Below, in pieces: positions 24,997 to 32,716 of a stretch of DNA of 64,000 nucleotides (its first letter is position 1; every line of letters starts with the position of its first letter). Origin of the DNA: Streptomyces sp. NRRL B-3428 (GTDB taxonomy: Bacteria > Actinomycetota > Actinomycetes > Streptomycetales > Streptomycetaceae); contig JOGW01000003.1 of the NCBI GenBank assembly GCA_000721375.1, forward strand, positions 434,001-498,000, written 5' to 3'. The notes under the pieces are model-generated. The model worked only from the letters and a program-made list of their open reading frames with translations. It was not told where the DNA came from and did not search any database. The position numbers and the translations under genes are program-made.

Positions 24997-25569
24997 TCAC
25001 TCGCCCTCGGAGATCTCGATCGTCGCCGGGGGCATGTCGGCGATCTGGAAGTCGACGGTTGTGGCGGACTCGGGCGGGGCCGGGAACTGGGCGTACCAGT
25101 TCGTGCTGTCGCCATCGCCGAGGCCAGACTGGAACCGGGTGCAGAGGCAGCGTCCCTCGGTGTCGCGCAGGATCAAGTACTTCTTTTTGCCTGCCTTGTC
25201 GACGACGGAAGCACCGGCCATGGACGAGGAGTTACCGCGCAGCTCGTTCTCGTCGCCCTGCCACTCGCGGGCCACCCAACGCCCGCTGCCCCCGTTCGTG
25301 ACCTTTCCCGTGACGGTCAAGAATCCGCCCTTGTCCCGGACAGCGGAGGTGATGGTCAGCTTGATGCTGTCGCCCCCAGTCACCTCCGCGAGCACCGTCT
25401 CCTCTGCAGGAGCCTCGGGCTCCTCCTGCTTCTTACCGTCGTCGTTCTTGGCGGGACTCGACTCGGAACTCGTGTTCTCCTTATCGCCGCCATCCCCACC
25501 GCACGCGGCAACCCCGAGGACCAAGCCGCTCGCGAGCGCCACAGCGGTCAATGCCCTGCGGACCTTCAT
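24997..25569 (-). CDS. Lipoprotein of the Tad locus
   Basis: A protein of 190 aa. The lipobox is LGVAAC (lipidated Cys about residue 23). A charged Glu/Asp/Lys linker (about 25-60) precedes a beta-sandwich-like domain of ~120 aa with a CLC motif (RDTEGRCLCTRF). It resembles DUF4352-like surface domains in layout, but the family assignment is uncertain. It lies 19 bp after the TadG-like gene and 3 bp before the OmpA-like gene, so it is probably an accessory surface part of the Tad system. Confidence 0.85.
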   Translation of the reverse strand: MKVRRALTAVALASGLVLGVAACGGDGGDKENTSSESSPAKNDDGKKQEEPEAPAEETVLAEVTGGDSIKLTITSAVRDKGGFLTVTGKVTNGGSGRWVAREWQGDENELRGNSSSMAGASVVDKAGKKKYLILRDTEGRCLCTRFQSGLGDGDSTNWYAQFPAPPESATTVDFQIADMPPATIEISEGE

Positions 25570-25588
25570 GATGTGCTTCCTTCTCTCG

Positions 25589-26179
25589 TCATTCCGCCAA
25601 GTGGACTTCGTAGAGCTCCTTGGCCGTGGGGAGATCTCCAGCGTTGAACGTCTTGGGATCTATAACCCACAGGCCACTGCCGTCGCAGTAGAACTCGATG
25701 GTCTGTCCGGGAACACTCGCCACCATGTGGCACCGAGGCTCGATCACGGCCGTGGCATCCGCCTGGGCGTGGACGTCCTCAGTGTTGGGGACGAGCGAGT
25801 CCCCCACCGCGTAATTGGTTTCGATCCGGACCTTGAACCCGAAATCGCCGCCTGCCCAGGTGTGTTGAGGGGTGCCCAACAGCCGGGAGTCGTTCTCGGC
25901 GGCGAGCTGGGACGCCCGCAGATGCCCGTTGTCGAGCGGCGGCGTCTTCCCTTCGAGGATCGGAATCCAGGCCTCGGTCGGAATTCCCGCGATGAATTCA
26001 AGCCGTAACCCCTCGCGGGCTTCCTGAGCGGCAGCAAGGGCGGCCGCATCCGCAGCGGATTGAGCACCGCTGCGGGCGACCGCCCCTTTGGCGAAGACGA
26101 AGAAGACGAACGCGGCAAAGAGCAGTATCCCCACCAGCCAGATGTAGAGGGGAATCGTCGACCCTTTGTCGTCGCGCAA
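25589..26179 (-). CDS. TadG-like pilus assembly protein
   Basis: A protein of about 196 aa. The N-terminus carries the pseudopilin-like DDKG-STIP-LY segment, one transmembrane helix, and then the GAQSAADAAALAAA motif typical of TadG/TadE-like proteins. The mature domain (about 60-196) has two cysteines (EPRCHMVA, EFYCDG). The start is uncertain: TTG at 26179 is the first normal start, but GGAGG lies 6 nt upstream of an ATT at 26188, and a CTG overlaps the pilin stop. It follows the Flp pilin gene directly, so translational coupling is likely. Confidence 0.85.
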   Translation of the reverse strand: MRDDKGSTIPLYIWLVGILLFAAFVFFVFAKGAVARSGAQSAADAAALAAAQEAREGLRLEFIAGIPTEAWIPILEGKTPPLDNGHLRASQLAAENDSRLLGTPQHTWAGGDFGFKVRIETNYAVGDSLVPNTEDVHAQADATAVIEPRCHMVASVPGQTIEFYCDGSGLWVIDPKTFNAGDLPTAKELYEVHLAE

Positions 26180-26190
26180 TCGGAGAATCG

Positions 26191-26394
26191 TCAGCCTCCG
26201 GTGACCGCTTCGACGGCCTCCTGAATGGCGTCGCTGATCGTGGTGTCGAGGTTCAGCCCCATCACAGCCGCCACAATCGCCGCAATCAGGATCAACAGCC
26301 CCGCGTACTCGACAAACCCCGCCCCCTCGTCCTTCTGCTCCCCCTGCATCCGAGCAACGACGGTGTTCTTCCAGTTCCGCAGCGCCTTCGACAT
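26191..26394 (-). CDS. flp: Flp family type IVb pilin
   Basis: A protein of 67 aa, the major subunit of the Tad pilus. A basic leader ends at Gly24, and the prepilin peptidase would cut there (DEG-AGFV-EY, with Glu29 and Tyr30 of the Flp motif). A single hydrophobic helix (about 31-52) and a short acidic tail follow. The ribosome site GGAGGGG lies 8 nt before the ATG, stronger than those of its neighbours, as expected for an abundant subunit. A 207-bp gap upstream, before the response regulator gene, allows it its own promoter. Confidence 0.95.
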   Translation of the reverse strand: MSKALRNWKNTVVARMQGEQKDEGAGFVEYAGLLILIAAIVAAVMGLNLDTTISDAIQEAVEAVTGG

Positions 26395-26601
26395 GACGTT
26401 CCCCTCCAAATCCGGCCGACCGCCTGCCGGCCGACTCACACTTCTCGTCTGCGTCGAAAGCAGAACCGGCTTCCTCCTGGCCGGTGCCGCCTTCGACACG
26501 AGAAACGTACGGGGAGAGGGGGGTCCGGGCGCAGGGCCCGTGGGCCCAACTCCGGGCCCAAAGCGGGAGTTGGGTCCTGGCCGTAACCGCCTTCAGCGTC
26601 T

Positions 26602-27630
26602 TCACCGTCGCACCGTCCCCAGCCACACCGCGATCGCTTCGCTGCGGCTCGTGCTGTGCAGCTTTGCGAAGATGCGGTTGATGTGGTTCTTGACCGTCTT
26701 CTCGCTGATGAAGCAGGTGGCGGCTATCTGCTGGTTGCTCATGCCGGATGCGATGAGGTCCATGACCTCCACCTCCCTCGCGCTCAGTCCGAAGTCCGGC
26801 CGCAGGGCCGGTTGTTGCGACCTTTGCGACTGTGACACAGAGGATTGCATTTGCGAAAGACTTTGCTCTGCGAAGGGCGGTTCCGAGACAGGTGGTCCCG
26901 GAACGGGGTGTTCCCGGCCGTGTGCAGTCGGGGAAGGCTGCGGGGGCTGGACGGGTATACCGGGAACTTTGCTCGTTCCCGTGAAGGGGACGCCGGTCTC
27001 GTAGACGCGGCCCAGGCCTTCGGGCAGTCCGCCGCCCGTGCGGGGATCGGGTACCTGTCCCCGTACATGCGCCAGCAGGGCGTCCTGTGCCGAGGCCGTG
27101 AAGTGGGCGCGGCCCGCCTTGATGTCCCGTACGGCTTCGGCGAGTTGGTCGGCGGTGAACTCGCCGTGGACGAGGTAGCCGCCCGCGCCCAGGCGCAGGG
27201 CCTCCTGGACGATCGACGACTCGCGGCTGTAGGTCAGCATCAGGACCGGGGCGACCTTCACGAGGAAGGGGAGCGCCGAGATGCCGTCCACGCCGGGCAT
27301 CCGGACGTCGAGGAGGACCACGTCCGGGCGGTGCTGCTGAGCGGCCGCGAGGGCCTGGCGGCCGTCGGCTGCTTCCGCGACCACCTGGAGGTCCACGCGG
27401 CCTCCCAGCAAGGACGTCAGTCCCGCCCGTACGACGGGATTGTCGTCCGCGACCACGACGCGCAGGGCGGTGGCGGCGGGACGCGACGCCGGGCCGAAGG
27501 GGTCGTCGGGCAGGAGCGGCACCTGGGTCGGTGTGTGCTCGGAGCGGGGGGCCGAGGTGTGCGCGGAGGTATGGGTGGAGACGTGGTGCGACGTGGTGCC
27601 CGGGGTGTCGTACGACCCTGTTTCCGGCAT
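26602..27630 (-). CDS. LuxR-type response regulator in the Tad locus
   Basis: A protein of 342 aa. A disordered His/Thr/Pro-rich tail (1-55) precedes a receiver domain: acidic pair in VVADDNPVVRAGL, phospho-acceptor Asp in VVLLDVRMPG, Thr/Ser in MLTYSRE. The conserved Lys of strand 5 is replaced by His (GYLVHGE). A long Pro/Gln/Ser linker (about 195-275) follows, then a LuxR HTH (LSAREVEVMDLIASGMSNQQIA, SEKTVKNHINRIFAKL). It lies 23 bp after the histidine kinase gene, so the two form a two-component pair that probably controls flp expression. Confidence 0.93.
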   Translation of the reverse strand: MPETGSYDTPGTTSHHVSTHTSAHTSAPRSEHTPTQVPLLPDDPFGPASRPAATALRVVVADDNPVVRAGLTSLLGGRVDLQVVAEAADGRQALAAAQQHRPDVVLLDVRMPGVDGISALPFLVKVAPVLMLTYSRESSIVQEALRLGAGGYLVHGEFTADQLAEAVRDIKAGRAHFTASAQDALLAHVRGQVPDPRTGGGLPEGLGRVYETGVPFTGTSKVPGIPVQPPQPSPTAHGREHPVPGPPVSEPPFAEQSLSQMQSSVSQSQRSQQPALRPDFGLSAREVEVMDLIASGMSNQQIAATCFISEKTVKNHINRIFAKLHSTSRSEAIAVWLGTVRR

Positions 27631-27653
27631 GAGCGGCCTCCTCTCTGGTCAGG

Positions 27654-29105
27654 TCAGACGAGCTGTGGGGGTGGGGTGGGGGTGAGGGCGCCCAGGGGGA
27701 TGTCCAGACGCACCTCCGTACCGCTGCTGGTGTTGCCGCGGCCGATGCGGATGCGGGCGCCGATGGTGGCGGCGCGTTCGACCATGCCGACGAGGCCGAA
27801 GTGGCCGGCCTTGCGGAGTTCTTCGAGGTCGGTGCCGGGGGGCAGGCCCTTGCCGTTGTCCTGGACGGAGAGGCGGAGCAGGTCGTGGGCGACGACTCCG
27901 TACTCGACCGTGACATGGGTGGCGTGGGCGTGGCGGTGGGCGTTCTCCAGGGCCTCGCTCGCGATGGTGAGCAGTTGGCGGGCGACGGCGTGCGGGAGGT
28001 GGGGGGCGGGGCTGTCTTTGGTGACCAGGTCCGTGTGGACGCCGGTGCGGGTGGTGAAGTCGGCGGCGCGGGCGCGGAGTTCGTCGGCCGCGTCGACGCC
28101 CGGCGTGCCTTCCGCGGCCTGGGTGTAGTCCGTCTTGCGGCGCAGGTCCGAGAGGATCTCGCGGGATTCGGCGGCGGCGCGGCGGGCGCTGCGGGCGACG
28201 AGCCCTGCCTGGTGGCGGACGGTCAGCGGGTCCATACGGTCGGCGCCGGCGGCGAGCGAGTCGGCGGACAGCGCGACGCCGTGCAGGGTCTTGGCCACGG
28301 AGTCGTGCATCTCGCGGGCGAGACGGGCGCGTTCCTGCTCGACGGCGCCGGTGACGGCGAGGCGCGAAGTGGCTTCGCTGAGGGCCTGGGTGGCGGCGCC
28401 GAAGCGGAACATGAGGTTGCGCAGGGTGACGCCGATGATGCCGGAGGCCACACAGAATCCGCTGATCAGGGTGGTGCTTGCCGGGTTGTCCATGCGGTCG
28501 GCCCAGGCGGTGTAGGCGGCGGCGAGCAGCAGGATCTGGATGCCGGTGTAGATGCCGGCGCCGCGCCAGCCGTAGAGGAGGCCGCCGAGGAGCGGGGTGC
28601 AGACGGTGGCGTAGCCGAGGGGGGAGTCCGGGGATGCGGTGAGGAGCAGTACGGCGCCGAAGAGCATGTCGACGGCCATCAGCCATTTGTGCTTGAGGAC
28701 CAGGGGGCCGAGGGTCTCCCAGTCGCGGAGCATGGCGTAGGAGCCCATGAGGGAGAAGACGACGGCGGAGCCGATGAGGATCTCGCCGAAGTTGCCTTCC
28801 GCGCGGGTGAGGGCGAAGGGGGCGCCCAGCGTGATCATGGCCAGGCGGAAGCCGAAGACCTGGCGGCACAGGGCCTGGAGAGCGTTGAGCTGGATGGGGA
28901 GGCTGGGGGCGGGCTCGTCCTCAGCGAACGCGCCGGGTGGCGGCGGAAGTTGGTGGTTCGGTCCGCTGTCCAGGAGGGCGGGGCGAGGCGGGCGGGTACG
29001 GGCGGGGCGGAAGCCGCTGAGGGCGGCGGAGGGCCTGGTGTCCGGGGTGGGCGGGGTCGCCGCTCGGCGGGCGGCGTCGCGGAAGTTCACCGTGTGACGG
29101 TCCAT
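27654..29105 (-). CDS. Membrane sensor histidine kinase (HisKA_3 type)
   Basis: A protein of 483 aa. A Pro/Arg-rich N-terminus (about 1-70) is followed by five or six hydrophobic helices without a large outside loop, a HisKA_3 dimerisation segment with the phospho-acceptor His (ARLAREMHDSVAKTLHGVAL) and a GHKL ATPase domain (SEALENAHRHAHA as N-box, DNGKGLPPG, FGLVGMVERA). The domain lacks an obvious extracellular sensor, so it probably senses within the membrane or through its partners. It is embedded in the Tad operon and paired with the LuxR response regulator. Confidence 0.93.
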   Translation of the reverse strand: MDRHTVNFRDAARRAATPPTPDTRPSAALSGFRPARTRPPRPALLDSGPNHQLPPPPGAFAEDEPAPSLPIQLNALQALCRQVFGFRLAMITLGAPFALTRAEGNFGEILIGSAVVFSLMGSYAMLRDWETLGPLVLKHKWLMAVDMLFGAVLLLTASPDSPLGYATVCTPLLGGLLYGWRGAGIYTGIQILLLAAAYTAWADRMDNPASTTLISGFCVASGIIGVTLRNLMFRFGAATQALSEATSRLAVTGAVEQERARLAREMHDSVAKTLHGVALSADSLAAGADRMDPLTVRHQAGLVARSARRAAAESREILSDLRRKTDYTQAAEGTPGVDAADELRARAADFTTRTGVHTDLVTKDSPAPHLPHAVARQLLTIASEALENAHRHAHATHVTVEYGVVAHDLLRLSVQDNGKGLPPGTDLEELRKAGHFGLVGMVERAATIGARIRIGRGNTSSGTEVRLDIPLGALTPTPPPQLV

Positions 29106-29111
29106 GGCGCC

Positions 29112-30002
29112 TCAACCCCCCAGGATCGAACCGAAGTCGGTGTCCGAGCCGAGGAACATCCCGCAGACGATGAGGATCAGCGTGGCGGGGACCATGAAGA
29201 TCAGCGTGACCATCGTGGTCTTCGGGATGGTCTTCGCGGCTCGGCGGCGGGCGTTCTGGGCGTCGGTGCGGCGCATGTCGTTGGCGATCTGGATGAGCGT
29301 GTCCGCGATGGGGGCACCGAGTTCCTCGCCCTGCTGGAGGGCCGTGACGAACTGGGAGACCTGTTCGGAGGCGTTACGGCGGCGGAGCTGCTCGAAGGCG
29401 TCGCGGCGCGAGACACCCATGTCCATCTGGCGCAGCGTGATACGGAGTTCGTCGGACCAGGGGCCCTCGTACCGTTCGGCCACCCGGTCCAGGGCCTGGC
29501 GGAAGCCGAGGCCGGCGGAGACGACGACCGCGAGGACGTCGAGGAAGTCGGGCAGCGTGCGCTCGATCTGCTCCTTGCGTTCGCGGATGGCCTGCCAGAT
29601 CAGGGCGTCCGCGGCGAAGAGGCCGAAGGCGAGGGCGAGGAGGCCGAAGACCGGGACGCCGTTCGCGAACAGGGAGAGGGCGCAGACCGCGCCGAAGATG
29701 CCGTAGACGGCGCGGCGGGCGGCGTAACGGTCGATGGTGAGACCGCCGGGGTTGCCCGCCATGTCGATCTTGCGGCGCTTGGCGTCCACCTTCTTCGGGC
29801 CCATGAGGCGCAGGACCGTGGGCGCGAAACGGATGCCGAGGCGGTCGATGGCCGAGTCCGCGGCGGAGACGCGTGAGGAGCCCGATTCGAGGGCCACGGC
29901 CAGGTCGCCCGGCAGTTTCGCGTCGGCGCGGTACATCCGTATGCCCGCGAAAGCGCCCGCCACGGAGAGGGCGAGAAGGGCGGCGAGTCCCAGTCCCAGC
30001 AT
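29112..30002 (-). CDS. tadC: TadC-like inner-membrane platform protein
   Basis: A protein of 296 aa with a type II secretion F domain: ERTLPDFLDVLAVVVSAGLG, the FRQALDRVAERY segment, MDMGVSRRDAFEQLRRRN, and LGAPIADTLIQIANDMRRTDAQNARRRAAK, with helices at the N-terminus, near 105-130 and 240-285. TadB and TadC form the membrane platform on which the ATPase TadA drives pilin extraction. It lies 16 bp after tadB and 6 bp before the kinase gene. Confidence 0.93.
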   Translation of the reverse strand: MLGLGLAALLALSVAGAFAGIRMYRADAKLPGDLAVALESGSSRVSAADSAIDRLGIRFAPTVLRLMGPKKVDAKRRKIDMAGNPGGLTIDRYAARRAVYGIFGAVCALSLFANGVPVFGLLALAFGLFAADALIWQAIRERKEQIERTLPDFLDVLAVVVSAGLGFRQALDRVAERYEGPWSDELRITLRQMDMGVSRRDAFEQLRRRNASEQVSQFVTALQQGEELGAPIADTLIQIANDMRRTDAQNARRRAAKTIPKTTMVTLIFMVPATLILIVCGMFLGSDTDFGSILGG

Positions 30003-30018
30003 GGTTTCCCCAGCCCCC

Positions 30019-30954
30019 TCAGACTTCGATCTTGCCGAGGCGGCGGATGACGACGAAGCCGACGGCGTACAGGCCCAGCGAGATGAGGATCAGGACCTGG
30101 CCGAGGGGTGAGCCAGTCACCTTGGCCAGGGCGCCGTCGTTCATCGAGTTCAGCATGAGCATGGCTCCGACGCCCAGGCACGGGATGGTGAAGGCCGTCG
30201 CGTTGACCTCGGAGAGCATCGTGCGCACCTCGCGCCGGGTCTCCTTGCGCTCCTCCAGGGTCTCGGTGAGGTTGCGCAGCGAGCCGACGATCGTGCCGCC
30301 CGCCCGGTTGGACAGGACCAGGGTGGTGACGAGGACGATGAGCTCGCGGGAGGGCAGGCGTCCGGCGAGTTCGCCGAGGGCGTCGTCGATGCTGCGGCCG
30401 ACGGCCAGCTGGTTGGAGACCACGGTGAGTTCCTCGCCCGCGGGGGCTTCGAGTTCGTCGGCGGCCATCGCGAGGCTCGTACGCAGCGCGAGGCCCGCGC
30501 TCGTTCCGTTCGCCAAGAGCCTTGCCAGGTCGGGCAGTTGGTTGATGAAGGCTTCGATGCGTTTTTGCCGCTGCCAGTTGAGGAACGTGTTCGCGGACCA
30601 GGCGCCGACGATGCCGGCGATCGGACCGAAGAACGGGGCGAGCAGCGAGGTGGCGATCAGCCAGAGGGCCGTGACGGTGATGAGGATGTAGACGAAGAAC
30701 TCGCCGGGGGTCACGTCGAGGCCGGTCGCGGAGAGCTCGAGCTGGATCTTGCGGCCCAGCTTCGTCCCCTTGAGCCTGCGGTCCACGCCGGTGAAACGGC
30801 GGCTGCGCCCGACCGTGTGGTGGCCGGTCTGCGAGAGCCTGTCGACCAGGGCCTGGCGCTGGGCCTTGCCGGAGGCGTACGTGTGCAGGCCGGCGGTGGC
30901 CGTGACACCGCACAGCAAGGTGCCGCCCAGGGCGAGCAGTACGGGACTGTTCAT
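30019..30954 (-). CDS. tadB: TadB-like inner-membrane platform protein
   Basis: A protein of 311 aa with a type II secretion F domain: LPDLARLLANGTSAGLALRT, EELTVVSNQLAVGRSIDDAL, VLVTTLVLSNRAGGTIVGSL and paired helices at ~95-130 and ~245-305. Its start overlaps the tadA stop by 1 bp (shared base at 30954), typical of a tight operon. It pairs with TadC as the platform of the pilus machine. Confidence 0.94.
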   Translation of the reverse strand: MNSPVLLALGGTLLCGVTATAGLHTYASGKAQRQALVDRLSQTGHHTVGRSRRFTGVDRRLKGTKLGRKIQLELSATGLDVTPGEFFVYILITVTALWLIATSLLAPFFGPIAGIVGAWSANTFLNWQRQKRIEAFINQLPDLARLLANGTSAGLALRTSLAMAADELEAPAGEELTVVSNQLAVGRSIDDALGELAGRLPSRELIVLVTTLVLSNRAGGTIVGSLRNLTETLEERKETRREVRTMLSEVNATAFTIPCLGVGAMLMLNSMNDGALAKVTGSPLGQVLILISLGLYAVGFVVIRRLGKIEV

Positions 30955-32294
30955 CAGCCGGCGGCCTCTCTCGTGGTGAGTTCGTAGCTGCCGTCCATGA
31001 CGCCGAAGGCCGGAGGGACCGGCTCGCTCGCCAGGTAGAGGCGTTCGGCGATACGGCGTGGCAGCGGGAGGTGTTCGTACAGGCCGTGCACGACGCGGTC
31101 GGAGCCCATGGGCCGGGCGGCGAACCGGCTCACCGAGGTGATCTTGAACTGCTCGCGGCCGTGCGATACGAGCAGCGCGATCTCGGTGATCTTGCGGGAG
31201 CCGTCGGCGAAGCGGGTGAGCTGGACGACCACGTCCACGGCCGAGTTGATCTGGTCCTTGAGCGCCTCGAAGGGGATCTCCACGGAGGACATGGAGCCGA
31301 GGGTCTGGAGACGCATCAGGGCGTCCTCGGCGCTGTTGGCGTGGACGGTGGCGAGTGAGCCGTCGTGGCCGGTGGACATCGCCTGGAGCATGTCGAGCGT
31401 CTCGCCGCCTCGGACCTCACCGACGATGATGCGGTCGGGGCGCATACGCAGGGAGTTCCGGACGAGGTCGCGGATGGTGATCTGGCCCTTGCCCTCGACG
31501 TTGGGCGGCCTCGATTCGAGGGAGATCACGTGGGCTTGCTGGAGTCTCAACTCCGCCGAGTCCTCGATGGTGATGATGCGCTCGTGGTCGGGGATCAGGG
31601 CGGAGAGCGCGTTGAGGAGGGTGGTCTTGCCGGTGCCCGTACCGCCGGAGACGATCACGTTGAAACGGGCCCGCACGAAGCTGGAGAGCAGCATCAGCAT
31701 GTTCTCGTCGAGACTGCCCATGCGGATGAGTTCGTTGAGCTTGTAGGCGCGGGGGAAGCGGCGGATGGTGAGGGTCGCGCCGGTGAGGCTCAGCGGGGGG
31801 ATGATCACGTTGACGCGCTCGCCGCTCGGGAGGCGGGCGTCGACCATGGGGGTGGACTCGTCGACCCTGCGGTTCACCGTGCTGACGATGCGCTCGATGG
31901 TCTGCATGAGCTGCTCGTTGCTGGCGAAGCGGATGGGGAGCTGTTCCACCCTTCCGGCGCGTTCGACGAAGATGGCGTCGGGGCCGTTGACCATGATCTC
32001 GGTGATGCTGGCGTCTTCGAGGAGCGGTTCGAGTACGCCCAGGCCGAGTGCCTCGTCGACGACCCTGCGGATGAGCTGGGCCCGCTGGGTCGTGGAGAGG
32101 ACGGGGCCCTCTCGGCTGATGATGTGGCCGAGTACGCGCTCAAGGCGGGCTCTTCTCTCGCCTGCGGCGAGGGAGGACATCTCGGCGAGGTCGATCTCTT
32201 CGAGGAGCTTTCCCCGGTAGACGGCGACGGTGTGGTCGTCCTCGCGGCCGGGGGTGTTCTCCTCCGGGGTGGCTATGCGGGACCTGAGGCTCAT
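30954..32294 (-). CDS. tadA: TadA/CpaF secretion ATPase
   Basis: A protein of 446 aa of the VirB11/CpaF family. It has an N-terminal domain with the MVNGPDAIFVERAGR strand set, Walker A SGGTGTGKTT (about 230), the Asp box (IITIEDSAEL), Walker B (IIVGEVRGGETLDML) and the His box (GHDGSLATVHANS). It hydrolyses ATP on the cytoplasmic face to drive Flp pilin assembly. The GEVRGGE sequence and the length are normal for CpaF. Confidence 0.96.
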   Translation of the reverse strand: MSLRSRIATPEENTPGREDDHTVAVYRGKLLEEIDLAEMSSLAAGERRARLERVLGHIISREGPVLSTTQRAQLIRRVVDEALGLGVLEPLLEDASITEIMVNGPDAIFVERAGRVEQLPIRFASNEQLMQTIERIVSTVNRRVDESTPMVDARLPSGERVNVIIPPLSLTGATLTIRRFPRAYKLNELIRMGSLDENMLMLLSSFVRARFNVIVSGGTGTGKTTLLNALSALIPDHERIITIEDSAELRLQQAHVISLESRPPNVEGKGQITIRDLVRNSLRMRPDRIIVGEVRGGETLDMLQAMSTGHDGSLATVHANSAEDALMRLQTLGSMSSVEIPFEALKDQINSAVDVVVQLTRFADGSRKITEIALLVSHGREQFKITSVSRFAARPMGSDRVVHGLYEHLPLPRRIAERLYLASEPVPPAFGVMDGSYELTTREAAG

Positions 32295-32308
32295 GGTCGT
32301 TCAGCTCC

Positions 32309-32716
32309 TCAGTCGTCCATGGGCATGGTGACGGTGCGGGTGGCGGTCCAGTTCATGTCGGCGAAGGGGACGAGGTCGGGGATCTCGACGGTCACCTGGA
32401 CGGTGACGGTGTCTCCCCCGTACTGGGGATCGGGGTCCGGGTTCAGCCAGTCGCTCACTGCCGCCTGCGCCGCGGCTCCGGGGTCGTCTCCCAAGGAGGC
32501 GGCTCTGGCGGCGGCTCTGGCACTGGAACCGGCCTGGCTGAACGAGTAGCCGACAAGGCCCAGTTGGATGCAGGCCAGGCCTACGAGCAGGAGGGTGGGC
32601 AGGAAGCCGGTGAACTCGAGGATGGCGGCGCCTCGGTCGTCCTTGAGTGCGGATCCGTAGCGCCTGCGGCGCGCTTTGTCGGGGATAGGGAACGTCCTCG
32701 CGGTCACCGGCTTCAT
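32309..32716 (-). CDS. TadE-like minor pilin
   Basis: A protein of 135 aa. The basic leader ends at Gly of DDRG-AAIL-EF, the TadE processing motif, followed by one hydrophobic helix (TGFLPTLLLVGLACIQLGLVG) and the SARAAARAAS segment. It overlaps the fusion gene upstream (ATGA), so the two are translationally coupled. TadE proteins are pseudopilins that are cut by the same peptidase and help start or cap the pilus. Confidence 0.92.
   Translation of the reverse strand: MKPVTARTFPIPDKARRRRYGSALKDDRGAAILEFTGFLPTLLLVGLACIQLGLVGYSFSQAGSSARAAARAASLGDDPGAAAQAAVSDWLNPDPDPQYGGDTVTVQVTVEIPDLVPFADMNWTATRTVTMPMDD

Noticed and set aside
27030..28030. Long open frames on the plus strand inside the Tad locus
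   Set aside because: They are antisense to the histidine kinase and response regulator, which have full motif sets, and none has a recognisable domain.
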